A stretch of 64,000 nt of DNA. Source: Pedobacter sp. WC2423 (GTDB lineage: Bacteria > Bacteroidota > Bacteroidia > Sphingobacteriales > Sphingobacteriaceae). The notes beneath the pieces were generated by a model. It was not told where the DNA came from. It did no database searches and saw only the letters and a program-made list of their open reading frames with translations. Position 1 is the stretch's first letter; every line of letters begins with the position of its first letter. The stretch spans positions 4,402,001 to 4,466,000 of the forward strand of contig NZ_CP162005.1 of the NCBI RefSeq assembly GCF_040822065.1, written 5' to 3'. The position numbers and the translations under genes were made by a program. This document shows, piece by piece, positions 44,635 through 53,376 of this stretch.

Positions 44635-45357
44635 ATGCAAAGAAAGATAGAAGTCTGTTTAACACCTGCCCTTATTGATTTATACGCTATTGAAAATAGT
44701 ATTGTCGTAGTGATTGATATTTTAAGAGCAACCTCTTCCATAGTTTATGGAATTGACAATGGTGCACAGGCAATTATCCCGGTAGCACAGGTAGAAGAAT
44801 GCATGAACTACGCAGGTAAAGGTTATTTACTGGCAGCAGAGCGAAACGGGGAAGTAGTTGAAGGCTATGACTTCGGTAATTCCCCGTTTTCTTATACCGC
44901 CGGAAAGGTAGCAGGAAAAACAATTGTGCTCACAACCACGAATGGTACAAAAGCATTGCATTTAGCAAGAAAACGTGCCAGCCAGGTAGTGATCGGTTCT
45001 TTCCTGAATTTAAAAGCATTATGTGAATGGCTTAAAACTCAGGAAAAAGATGTTTTACTGCTTTGTGCAGGCTGGAAAGACCAGTTTAACCTGGAAGATA
45101 CCATCTTTGCAGGTGCGGTAGTGCACCAGCTCCGCAGTGGATTTACGCATTATGACGATGCAAGTGTAGCCGCAGAAGATCTTTATCTGCTGGCTAAGGA
45201 TGATTTAAGAGCCTATATCCACAAATCTTCTCACAGTCACCGTATGGTTGCGCTGAATATTGAAGAAGATGTTAAATTCTGTTTACAGACCAATATCTGT
45301 CAGACCATCCCTGTTCTGGAAGGTGATCAGCTTGTTGCTTTAAAAACAGGTTTATAA
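44635..45357 (+). CDS. comB: 2-phosphosulfolactate phosphatase ComB
   Basis: 240 residues with the family motifs VIDILRATSSIVYGIDNGAQAIIPVA, LAAERNGEVVEGYDFGNSPF and LTTTNGTKAL. It hydrolyses 2-phosphosulfolactate to sulfolactate with Mg2+. In methanogens it is in coenzyme M synthesis; in Bacteroidota it is common but its purpose is not settled, perhaps sulfonate metabolism. The other steps are not here. Its last six bases overlap the end of the patatin gene read from the opposite strand. Confidence 0.9.
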   Translation: MQRKIEVCLTPALIDLYAIENSIVVVIDILRATSSIVYGIDNGAQAIIPVAQVEECMNYAGKGYLLAAERNGEVVEGYDFGNSPFSYTAGKVAGKTIVLTTTNGTKALHLARKRASQVVIGSFLNLKALCEWLKTQEKDVLLLCAGWKDQFNLEDTIFAGAVVHQLRSGFTHYDDASVAAEDLYLLAKDDLRAYIHKSSHSHRMVALNIEEDVKFCLQTNICQTIPVLEGDQLVALKTGL

Positions 45358-46152
45358 GTCTTCGTCCGGCGTATTAATTTCTTTGATCAATTCTTTAAAA
45401 GCTTCATTGTACTGAATGGTTTTCAGCGTTTCTTCATAAGCCAGCCAGTAAATGGTCTCAGCTTTTTTCATGTCAAAAGTGCCGATTTCCCCCATTCCTT
45501 TAGGTTCAATCAAGAGGTTACAAAAGGCTGATTTCTGTTCCATATCTTTATTTACAGACATTAATCCTGCTCTGGACATTAAAGCGGTGATATTGGTCAT
45601 CACATTTACCGGCTTCAGGTGATTACAAGAAGATCCGATAATAAAATCACAATTATTCAGCAAAGGTTCAATCGGGAAGTTATTCAGAATTCCACCGTCT
45701 ACATACATCTTTCCGTCAATCATAATGGGCTTGAAAATTCCTGGAATACAAGAGGAAGCCTGTACAGCTTTGATTAAATGTCCTGTTGTAAAATAGACCA
45801 GTTTGCCCTCACTAAAATTCGTTGCCGCAATAGTTAGCGGGATCTTCAGGTTCTCTATCTTATTATCCGGAAAATATTCCATCAGCAATTGCTCAGTATG
45901 TTCAATACTCACCAATCCCAATGCACCTAAAGAAGGCCTTACAAAACGCAGCAGCCTGGTTTTAATAAAGATATCCAATGCATGTTCGGGATCTATTCCT
46001 GCGGCATAAAACGCACCTACTATCGCCCCTGCACTTGTTCCGCTGATATGGCTAAAGGTTACTCCTGCATTCTTTAATGCTTTTAAAACACCAAGGTGAG
46101 CAATGCCTCTGATTCCGCCTCCCGATAAAACAAGCCCTACTTTCTTCCTCAT
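45352..46152 (-). CDS. Patatin-like phospholipase
   Basis: 266 residues from the ATG at 46152; an upstream in-frame codon at 46185 would run into gldB. The oxyanion motif GGGIRGIAHLGVL is followed by GTSAG with the nucleophile Ser, and DGG at VDGGILNNFPIEP supplies the catalytic Asp. No signal peptide, so probably cytosolic, similar to RssA-type proteins. It may release fatty acids from phospholipids. It is four bases downstream of gldB (same strand) and converges with comB. Confidence 0.92.
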   Translation of the reverse strand: MRKKVGLVLSGGGIRGIAHLGVLKALKNAGVTFSHISGTSAGAIVGAFYAAGIDPEHALDIFIKTRLLRFVRPSLGALGLVSIEHTEQLLMEYFPDNKIENLKIPLTIAATNFSEGKLVYFTTGHLIKAVQASSCIPGIFKPIMIDGKMYVDGGILNNFPIEPLLNNCDFIIGSSCNHLKPVNVMTNITALMSRAGLMSVNKDMEQKSAFCNLLIEPKGMGEIGTFDMKKAETIYWLAYEETLKTIQYNEAFKELIKEINTPDEDL

Positions 46153-46156
46153 AATC

Positions 46157-47188
46157 TTACATTTTGGGTTTATATTTTGCCCCATTTAATATCTTTTGCG
46201 GATCCGGCTCTTTCATGAGTTCCTGCAAAGTAACTTTTGGATTTTCGGTCATGTATTTTCTGACCATCTGCCAGCCTATCCATACACCCAGTTTGGGAGC
46301 AGATTCATTTTTGATCCCTAAACCAGGAGTAAAAGGTGCTTCACTCAGATATAGCTGTATTTTCTGGTTGTCAGTTTCAAACAATAGCTTGTTCTCAATC
46401 AGGTATGCCCAGATATTGCCTTCAAAGGTTTTACACCATTCCAGTTGTTTTGTTGTATAACCTATTTTAAGCGTATCCGGAGTTTGATCATCCAGTACCT
46501 TATCCATGAAATAGAGAATCTTTCCGTTCTCTACCATTTTAGCTAACAGGGAATGGTCTTCATCTTTTTCAGGAAAGAGTTCTTCTCTGGCAAAAGTCTC
46601 CGTGATCCGGGGTACCACATAATCAGGAGTAAACCGCCGTGATAAATATAAGGGAACACTTTTTACAATCGCGCTGTAAAATTTACTGTCTTTACCTAAA
46701 AACATATCCAGTCCAATGCCCATATAGCCGTCTCCTACCGGAGTCTGAACAGCAAAACCGGAAACGAAAGAAATGAACCTCGGGATCCTGGTTTCAGGAT
46801 AGTAATATTTAATGTATTTGAAGGTCCGGGTCAAATCATTTTCGATAGGTTTCATATCCCGGAACACACTATCTGCTTCCTGATTCAGGTCTGTATAAGC
46901 CTGATCATTATATAATGTTGTTAAGATTTCGGCATCACTGTAACTTCTGTCACCGACCATTCTGTGGATATAGTCATCATAAAAGTAATTGTACTTTTTA
47001 CGCAGCATTAAATCTGCATCTGCCAGCTTTTTATGCTTCCCCGCATACAAGTCCTGATCAAACCTTTCAATCTTAATAGCAAGCTTAATATCATCCACGT
47101 TAGGCTTCCCTGTCTGTTTACAGGAAAAAAATGTGGCGACACACAGAAAAATTAGATAGATTTGAAGATGTTTAACGTTATAGTTCAT
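46157..47188 (-). CDS. gldB: Gliding motility lipoprotein GldB
   Basis: 343 residues from the ATG at 47188. A lipoprotein signal (IFLCVATFFSC) is followed by the GldB domain, with KIERFDQDLYAG near the start, GVWIGWQMVRKYM and LQELMKEPDPQKIL near the end. GldB is one of the Gld proteins required for gliding in Flavobacterium, with a role in stabilising the machinery; many non-gliding Bacteroidota keep it. It is encoded beside the patatin gene and close to nadE, a neighbourhood I recall from other members of the phylum. Confidence 0.88.
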   Translation of the reverse strand: MNYNVKHLQIYLIFLCVATFFSCKQTGKPNVDDIKLAIKIERFDQDLYAGKHKKLADADLMLRKKYNYFYDDYIHRMVGDRSYSDAEILTTLYNDQAYTDLNQEADSVFRDMKPIENDLTRTFKYIKYYYPETRIPRFISFVSGFAVQTPVGDGYMGIGLDMFLGKDSKFYSAIVKSVPLYLSRRFTPDYVVPRITETFAREELFPEKDEDHSLLAKMVENGKILYFMDKVLDDQTPDTLKIGYTTKQLEWCKTFEGNIWAYLIENKLLFETDNQKIQLYLSEAPFTPGLGIKNESAPKLGVWIGWQMVRKYMTENPKVTLQELMKEPDPQKILNGAKYKPKM

Positions 47189-47301
47189 TGGTAACAAATA
47201 TAAACAGATCAAGGGAGGAAACCAGCACAGGCCAGCTTCAAAAAAAGATTGAAACTATCTTTACGCTGATCCAGCACTCATTACAAACAAATATGATACA
47301 A

Positions 47302-47976
47302 ATGAAACAAATATTGACCGGACTTTTACTGACATTTTTAACAACTACTGCTTTTGCACAACAAGGAGCTGATCCTTACTATGGTTTCAGACTTGGCTTA
47401 ACAGCACATCCTACTTTTGGCTGGGCTAAACCTGAAAATGGTAAAGGCAATGGTTTTAGTATGGGTTTCTCTTATGGTTTACTGGCTGATCTGAACTTTG
47501 CAGAAAACTATAGTCTCTCCACAGGATTGACGATCACAACCATTAATGGTAAAACCACAGAGATTAATCCAAGTCCTTATTACGATGCTGCGGCTTATCC
47601 GAATCCGACACCTTACGATCTGAAGTATAAGTTACAGTACCTGGAGGTTCCTTTGACTTTAAAGTTGAAAACTGAAAAGATAGGAGATATACGCTGGTAC
47701 GGACAATTCGGTCTTTCCAATGGTTTTAATATCGGTGCGAGGCAGGATGTTTCTATTGCCGGAAAAAGCATTGTGCAGGATGATCATATCAAAAAGAATA
47801 CAAACTTTTACCGTGCTGGGCTGATTGTTGGTGCCGGACTGGAATATGATGTGGCAAAAAATACAAGTATAACTACAGGGTTAACATTAAATAATGGATT
47901 TACGGATATTTCTTCTGCTGCAGGCAGAAGTGTACGTAACCATTATATGAGTTTAAATTTCGGGGTATTCTTTTAG
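47302..47976 (+). CDS. Outer-membrane beta-barrel (porin-like) protein
   Basis: 224 residues from the ATG at 47302, which starts a signal peptide (MKQILTGLLLTFLTTTAFAQ); ATG codons upstream at 47293 and in-frame GTG at 47188 are less likely. Alternating hydrophobic/polar strands run throughout, with PYYGFRLGLTAHPTFGWAK, YSLSTGLTITTINGK, EYDVAKNTSITTGLTLNNG and a final strand YMSLNFGVFF with terminal Phe. This fits a small outer-membrane barrel of the PorT/OMP_b-brl type. Function unknown. It lies six bases upstream of nadE and is divergent from gldB. Confidence 0.82.
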   Translation: MKQILTGLLLTFLTTTAFAQQGADPYYGFRLGLTAHPTFGWAKPENGKGNGFSMGFSYGLLADLNFAENYSLSTGLTITTINGKTTEINPSPYYDAAAYPNPTPYDLKYKLQYLEVPLTLKLKTEKIGDIRWYGQFGLSNGFNIGARQDVSIAGKSIVQDDHIKKNTNFYRAGLIVGAGLEYDVAKNTSITTGLTLNNGFTDISSAAGRSVRNHYMSLNFGVFF

Positions 47977-47982
47977 CAGATT

Positions 47983-49620
47983 ATGAAGATAGCATTGGCA
48001 CAGCTGAATTACCATATTGGTAATTTTGAGCTGAACACAAAAAAGATAATTGAGCATATCCGGTTGGCAAAAGCTGATGGGGTTGATCTGGTTGTATTTG
48101 CAGAACTCGCTGTTTGTGGTTATCCTCCGCGTGATTTCCTGGAATTTGAAGAGTTTATTTCTCTTTGCGAGGAAGCCGGGAAAGAGATTGCGGAACATTG
48201 TACCGGGATTGCTTGTATTGTTGGATTGCCGGTTAGAAATGAAGAAGTAGCAGGTAAGGATCTGTACAATGCAGCTTATTTTATAGAAGAAAAACAGATT
48301 AAGTCTATTGCGCGTAAGGCATTGCTGCCTAATTACGATGTTTTTGATGAATACCGTTATTTTGAGCCTGCTACATCTTTTGAGTGTATTGATTTTAAGG
48401 GTGTTAAAATTGCATTGACAATTTGTGAGGATCTGTGGAATATTAATAATAATCCGTTGTATGTTTCTAATCCGATGGATGAACTGATCAAAGAGCATCC
48501 TGATGTGATGATTAATATTGCCGCATCTCCGTTTTCTTATCAGCACGATGATGAACGCAGAATTGTATTAGCAGACAATGCGAAGAAGTATAATTTACCT
48601 TTATTGTATGTGAACCAGGTTGGGGCGCAGACGGAGATCATTTTTGATGGTGGTTCTATGGCCTTTGATCAGGATGGGAATATGCTGGATGAAATGGATT
48701 ATTTCAAGGAGCAGCTGAAGATATATACACTTGCTGACGGAAAGATTGAGGGTGATATTTTAGTGCATCAGCCGATGTCTGATGTCGCTCAGATTCATGA
48801 TGCGCTGGTGTTGGGGATCAAGGATTATTTTGCGAAGTCCGGTTTTTCTAAAGCGGTATTAGGGCTGTCTGGCGGGATTGATTCTGCGATTGTATGTGCG
48901 CTGGCCTGCCGGGCATTGGGTGCGGAGAATGTAATGGCAGTCTTGATGCCGAGCAAGTATTCTTCGGATCATTCTATTAAGGATGCGCTGGATTTAGTGG
49001 AGAATTTTGGTTGTATGCATGAGATTATTTCTATTGCAGAGGCTGCGGATGCTTTTGATAGTATGATGGCTGGTGCTTTTAAGGGTTTGCCTTTTAATTT
49101 AACCGAAGAGAATATCCAGGCGAGAAGCAGGGGAATTGTAGTGATGGCGATGTCTAATAAGTTTGGCTATATTTTACTGAATACTTCAAATAAGAGTGAG
49201 TGTGCGGTAGGGTATGGTACTTTGTATGGTGATATGTGTGGTGCGATAGGGGTGATTGGAGATGTTTATAAGACTCAGATTTATGAGCTGGCTCATTATA
49301 TCAATAAGGATGGGGAAGTAATTCCTGAAAATACGATCGTTAAGCCGCCTTCTGCGGAGTTAAGACCGGGTCAGAAGGATTCTGATTCATTGCCTGATTA
49401 TGATACGCTGGATACGATTCTTTTTCAGTTTATTGAGCTGAAGAAGAGTTCGAAAGATATTATTGCGATGGGGTATGAAGAAGGGTTAGTGAGAAGGGTT
49501 ATTAAAATGGTCAATGGTGCAGAGTTTAAAAGGTATCAGACACCTCCGATTCTGAGGGTTTCTCCAAAGGCTTTTGGAAGTGGCAGGAGAATGCCAATTG
49601 TCGGGAAGTATCTGGCTTAG
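47983..49620 (+). CDS. nadE: Glutamine-dependent NAD+ synthetase
   Basis: 545 residues. The N-terminal nitrilase-fold glutaminase (about 1-260) has Glu in VFAELAVCGYPP, Lys in ARKALLPNYDVFDE and the nucleophile Cys in ALTICEDLWN. The C-terminal synthetase has the PP-loop LSGGIDSAIVCALA, NTSNKSECAVGYGTLYGDMCG and HPLP-like pyrophosphate contacts. It makes NAD+ from deamido-NAD+ using ammonia from glutamine. It is the second gene after the beta-barrel gene and is followed by the conserved-loop palindrome. Confidence 0.97.
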   Translation: MKIALAQLNYHIGNFELNTKKIIEHIRLAKADGVDLVVFAELAVCGYPPRDFLEFEEFISLCEEAGKEIAEHCTGIACIVGLPVRNEEVAGKDLYNAAYFIEEKQIKSIARKALLPNYDVFDEYRYFEPATSFECIDFKGVKIALTICEDLWNINNNPLYVSNPMDELIKEHPDVMINIAASPFSYQHDDERRIVLADNAKKYNLPLLYVNQVGAQTEIIFDGGSMAFDQDGNMLDEMDYFKEQLKIYTLADGKIEGDILVHQPMSDVAQIHDALVLGIKDYFAKSGFSKAVLGLSGGIDSAIVCALACRALGAENVMAVLMPSKYSSDHSIKDALDLVENFGCMHEIISIAEAADAFDSMMAGAFKGLPFNLTEENIQARSRGIVVMAMSNKFGYILLNTSNKSECAVGYGTLYGDMCGAIGVIGDVYKTQIYELAHYINKDGEVIPENTIVKPPSAELRPGQKDSDSLPDYDTLDTILFQFIELKKSSKDIIAMGYEEGLVRRVIKMVNGAEFKRYQTPPILRVSPKAFGSGRRMPIVGKYLA

Positions 49621-49636
49621 CGGACCTTCCGTCGGG

Positions 49637-49727
49637 ATTAAAAAAACACCCTGTAGTGTATTGCTGGCGCGCGTTCCCTCTTCGAGGATCCTAATGCCAG
49701 GAATACACTACAGGGTGTTTTTTTAAT
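49637..49727. repeat. Long hairpin with conserved apical loop, copy 1
   Basis: Outer stem of 26 bp (49637-49662 with 49702-49727), a g-g mismatch (49663/49701), a 5-bp stem CTGGC/GCCAG, then the conserved 27-nt apex (49669-49695): GCGCGTTC, CCTC, triloop TTC, GAGG, ATCCTAAT. The CCTC/GAGG part can form an inner stem with a symmetric 8+8 internal loop. It lies 17 bases after nadE, and the T run could terminate nadE. The apex is repeated, reverse-complemented, at 59203-59294. Confidence 0.95.
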
Positions 49728-49886
49728 TTCTCATGGGTTTTCCACCATGGCAGGGTGCAAGCTGATAGTATACCCGGTTTGGCATTTATTGGTTGGGCTT
49801 TCAGAGTTACTTGTTGGCGAAGCTTTTGGCTTGATTTGTGGTTGATTTTTTGATTACCTGGTGGTAATTGTTATTAATGTTTTGTG

Positions 49887-51005
49887 ATGAACAGATTATT
49901 CGGTGTTATTCTTGTTTTGTGCTTTCTGAGTGTGGAGGCCATGGCTTTTGGATTTCCTGAAGCTAAAGATTCTATAGAAAGTATTGTTAGTCCGGTGAGG
50001 ATTAATTTAATGCCGGGGCAAAACAGGAAAACGCTTGGACGCAGGTTATATCTTCCTATCCGATATATTGGAACAGCTAAGGTAAAGCTTAAGGTTGTGT
50101 TTGATACGGGTTCTCAGGGGCTTATTCTGGATGCTAAGCGATTACTCCCGGCTTCATTGGTAGCGGATACCGGAATTGTGATTGGGGATAAGGATTCTTT
50201 GGTTTTGAATGGAATCACTGTGACCCGGATTAAAACAAAATCCCGCTATGGTGGTACACGTTCTTATGCTGGTAATATTGCTTATGCTTCGATTGTAATT
50301 GGCGATAAGATGGGGCAGGTAAGGACGAAGAGGATGCCTTTTATTTTAGTTTATCATGGGATTTATGACCTGACTGGGAAGCCGGCTCAGGTGGATCAGC
50401 ATTGCGATGGTATTGCTGGTGTAAGTTCTGGTGGTGAAATGAAAGCTGGTTTGGTACTGAAACGGGAAAATGTAGTTAGTCCTTTCAATTATCTGAGTTT
50501 TGGGAACCGTGTAGAAGCAGGGTTTATCCTTGCGCCGCTTGACCGGGTGAAATGGGAGCGGGTTTCTTCTATGGAAGGAAAATCGGCAGTGCCTTTACTG
50601 ACTGTAGGGATCACTGAACAGGAAAAGGAAGGTTTTGTACTCCACCGGCAGCAGACGCTGAATGGCCGTTTTTATCCTTACGTAAAAGGGATTATTAGTT
50701 ATAGCGGCCTGGTTATTTCGCCGTCTTACGTTTTATTTGATTCGGGGAATCCTGCCGGAGGGGTAATTTATGAACCGGATACAGCTAAAAAAGGAAGATT
50801 GAACGCTGGTGTTGCCATCCGGTTTGTAAGCGATGAAGGTGCGATTTATGATTATGCTGCTAACAATAGTGATTATAAAACGACACTCGATTCACGTAAA
50901 AGTAAATCGGTGTCAATTATAGGGATAAGCTTCTTTTTAGAGCATTCTTTTATGCTGAATTATAGTAGTCACACCATCGGTATTAAACCTGATCCGGCTT
51001 TGTAA
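49887..51005 (+). CDS. Secreted pepsin-like (A1-type) aspartic protease homologue
   Basis: 372 residues from the ATG at 49887 (GTG three bases upstream possible). A signal peptide (about 1-21) is followed by a bilobal aspartic-protease pattern: VVFDTGSQG with Asp73, a flap-like SRYGGTRSYAGN with Tyr121, CDGIAGV at 172-178 (compare DGILGL), and a second-lobe motif VLFDSGNP with Asp285. The C-terminus IIGISFFLEHSFMLNYSSHTIGI resembles the closing strand of pepsins. The second motif is DSGN rather than D(T/S)G(T/S). No propeptide is evident. It stands alone in the plus strand, convergent with lnt. A catalytic role is plausible but unproved. Confidence 0.72.
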   Translation: MNRLFGVILVLCFLSVEAMAFGFPEAKDSIESIVSPVRINLMPGQNRKTLGRRLYLPIRYIGTAKVKLKVVFDTGSQGLILDAKRLLPASLVADTGIVIGDKDSLVLNGITVTRIKTKSRYGGTRSYAGNIAYASIVIGDKMGQVRTKRMPFILVYHGIYDLTGKPAQVDQHCDGIAGVSSGGEMKAGLVLKRENVVSPFNYLSFGNRVEAGFILAPLDRVKWERVSSMEGKSAVPLLTVGITEQEKEGFVLHRQQTLNGRFYPYVKGIISYSGLVISPSYVLFDSGNPAGGVIYEPDTAKKGRLNAGVAIRFVSDEGAIYDYAANNSDYKTTLDSRKSKSVSIIGISFFLEHSFMLNYSSHTIGIKPDPAL

Positions 51006-51009
51006 TTAT

Positions 51010-52638
51010 TTATGCTTTTTTCTTTTTGAAGTAAGTTTTGTACGGAATGAACAGGGCCAGTACCAAACCAACTAAACTCAGGATCTGAGGAATGATATCT
51101 CCGCTTTTTACATAGAAGGTAAGCTGATCATTTAGGTTTATATCCATTTTCAGCGCGTCACGTGTCCACCAGGACGATTGTTTGACAATGTCTCCGCGCT
51201 GGTTGATGAAACCTGAAATTCCGGTATTAGCGGAGCGTACTACCCATCTGCGGGTTTCTATTGCACGGAGTTTAGCGTAAAGGAAATGCTGGTCTTTACC
51301 CGAAGTATTTCCCCACCAGCCATCGTTAGTAATGATTGCAATCATTTGCGCACCGTTTTTAACAGATTCTCCAATCCAGCTTCCCCATAGCGATTCGTAA
51401 CAGATTACCGGAGCTACACCTACACCATTCTGAGAATAAAATACACCAGGCTTTTCCTGCCATCCCCAGCCGGAAACTGTTCCTCCAAGGCCAGCAAATA
51501 CAGGGGCAAGGAAAGACAATGCTTTTGGGAAAGGCATTTTTTCTACGCCGGGTATCAGTTTGGATTTGTGATAGAACTGAACGTTTGCCGAGTTCTCCAC
51601 CTGCATTGCAGAATTAAAGTTGTCGTAATATTGTTTGTTGTCCGGATCGAATTTAGCAGAAATAGTGCTTTTGTCATTGTATAATTTAAGGCTTTCTATA
51701 CCCGTGATCAACGTTCCGTTTTTGTATTTATTCAGGAAGGATTGTGCAGCCATGTATTCTGTAGTGCTGCGGATACGGTCTTCGTTCGCATAACTCGGAA
51801 TAGCTGTTTCCGGCCATATAAAATATTCGGTATTGACTTGTGCTACAGAATCTGACAGATGAATAAGCGTTTTTAGCTGTTCAACAGGGGTAATGCCGCC
51901 CATCTTTTCGTAAGGATCAATGTTTGGCTGTACCACAACGACATTAACAGGCAGATTTTTTTCTTTGTAACCGTAATATTTGATCAGGGAAATTCCGGCA
52001 GGTACAATCAGAAAGATCAGCCAGCCCATTGCAGGTCTGATTTTAAGATAGCCAGTATTCGCTTTAAAGGCTTTATAAGCTTCAAAAGCAAGGATATTAC
52101 TAACCAGTATCCAGATTGATCCGCCATATACACCGGTAGTCTCGTACCATTGTGCAAGCTGATGCATTCCGGCAAGACCATTACCCAATGTCATCCAGGG
52201 AAAAGCAAGATCCCAGGTGGCATGTAAATATTCCATACCTAACCAAAAGCTGACCAAAGCCAGATAGGCAATACGCTGGCTGCTGACCACAGTTCTGAAA
52301 CGGTAGTAAAGCCAGAAGGCAAAAGTCATCAATAAAGCACCAAGTCCATAAGGGATCAGCGAGATTACCAAGGCGACAGCCGGATTGTTATAGGCACTGA
52401 TCGCGTTGTATACCCAATAAATGCAAGCTGTATTCCAGACCAGGAAAGTTAAACCCGCAGTAAGGAAAACCTTTTTGCCTGTTTTTGGCTCTCTTTTAGC
52501 AATTATTTGATCAAGTGCGATAAAAAGAGGCACAAGACCCACAAATAAAACAGGAGCAGTAAAAGTATGCGGTGGCCATGCCAGCCATAATAAAAATGCA
52601 CTTAACAGGGCGAGCAGGTAGGTTTGTATCGCTTTCAT
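51010..52638 (-). CDS. lnt: Apolipoprotein N-acyltransferase Lnt
   Basis: 542 residues: about six N-terminal transmembrane helices, then a nitrilase-fold domain with catalytic Glu in YFIWPETAIPSY, Lys in FYHKSKLIPG and nucleophile Cys in VICYESLWG, then a final helix at 515-535. Lnt adds the third acyl chain to the N-terminal Cys of lipoproteins on the periplasmic face. It abuts the aspartic-protease gene at its 3' end. lspA, the signal peptidase of the pathway, is 8 kb away. Confidence 0.95.
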   Translation of the reverse strand: MKAIQTYLLALLSAFLLWLAWPPHTFTAPVLFVGLVPLFIALDQIIAKREPKTGKKVFLTAGLTFLVWNTACIYWVYNAISAYNNPAVALVISLIPYGLGALLMTFAFWLYYRFRTVVSSQRIAYLALVSFWLGMEYLHATWDLAFPWMTLGNGLAGMHQLAQWYETTGVYGGSIWILVSNILAFEAYKAFKANTGYLKIRPAMGWLIFLIVPAGISLIKYYGYKEKNLPVNVVVVQPNIDPYEKMGGITPVEQLKTLIHLSDSVAQVNTEYFIWPETAIPSYANEDRIRSTTEYMAAQSFLNKYKNGTLITGIESLKLYNDKSTISAKFDPDNKQYYDNFNSAMQVENSANVQFYHKSKLIPGVEKMPFPKALSFLAPVFAGLGGTVSGWGWQEKPGVFYSQNGVGVAPVICYESLWGSWIGESVKNGAQMIAIITNDGWWGNTSGKDQHFLYAKLRAIETRRWVVRSANTGISGFINQRGDIVKQSSWWTRDALKMDINLNDQLTFYVKSGDIIPQILSLVGLVLALFIPYKTYFKKKKA

Positions 52639-52653
52639 GGATTGGGTATGCGC

Positions 52654-53310
52654 TTAAAAAGTATCTAGTATGTCGGCTTTTTTAGCCTCGTATTCAGCCT
52701 GGGTAATGAGTTGTTTGTCGTAAAGCGTCTTTAACTTCCTTAATTTCAAAGTCGTTTCATCTTCTGGTTCTTCTGCAACCACAGGGGCTACATAAGCTTC
52801 CACAGGTTCTTCGGCAGGGATGTTTTCCTGAACAGGCAGGTCTGCAAGCGGTGTAACCGGAGCTGCCGGAGCTGGCTGTTGTGCTCTTTTCTCTTCCAGT
52901 TCAGTTTGTCTTAGTTGTTCTTTGAAAGCTTCCAGCTGCTCATAAGCGGCCTGGTACAGTTTTCTGGCCTGTACTTTAGGGATGTATTCCGTAATGATGT
53001 TTTCTCCATGCTGCGGTACACAGATGAATTTAGAACCAAAGATTTCTTCCTTGAAAGAGATCTCTTTAATGCTTTTCCAGGAAATGTCCTTGAAGTTCAT
53101 GGTAATCCCGAAGTTTGCCGGCTCACAATAAAAGATACGCTTATTGCTGACTACTATACAATCAGGAAGAAGATTTACTGCTGGTCTTTTTTGTACCGCA
53201 AGGTAAATCAGTTCCTCATTGGTCGTTAACATGTCGTTCAGCTTGCCTAAAACTTTTTCAACAGCTTTAGGATCCTGCTCATCACTTAAAAATCTATCTA
53301 TTAAATTCAT
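52654..53310 (-). CDS. PH-domain (bPH) protein with SHOCT tail
   Basis: 218 residues, cytosolic or membrane associated. Residues about 30-130 form a bacterial pleckstrin-homology-like domain (KRPAVNLLPDCIVVSNKRIFYCEPANFG...FKDISWKSIKEISFKEEIFGSKF). A low-complexity Glu/Pro/Ala linker (about 140-185) precedes a C-terminal SHOCT motif (LRKLKTLYDKQLITQAEYEAKKADIL). Such proteins are thought to bind oligomerisation or lipid partners; function here is unknown. It precedes lnt by 15 bases on the same strand. Confidence 0.85.
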   Translation of the reverse strand: MNLIDRFLSDEQDPKAVEKVLGKLNDMLTTNEELIYLAVQKRPAVNLLPDCIVVSNKRIFYCEPANFGITMNFKDISWKSIKEISFKEEIFGSKFICVPQHGENIITEYIPKVQARKLYQAAYEQLEAFKEQLRQTELEEKRAQQPAPAAPVTPLADLPVQENIPAEEPVEAYVAPVVAEEPEDETTLKLRKLKTLYDKQLITQAEYEAKKADILDTF

Positions 53311-53376
53311 ATTGTTTTATTTTAAGCTCTTCAGGAGCCTGTTTTAAGTCTATAATTAAACGGGCTCTTTTAGGGG

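Noticed and set aside
53335..53367. Hairpin GAGCC...GGCTC after rsmI
   Set aside because: The stem is imperfect and has no U tract on the minus strand; recorded as weak only.
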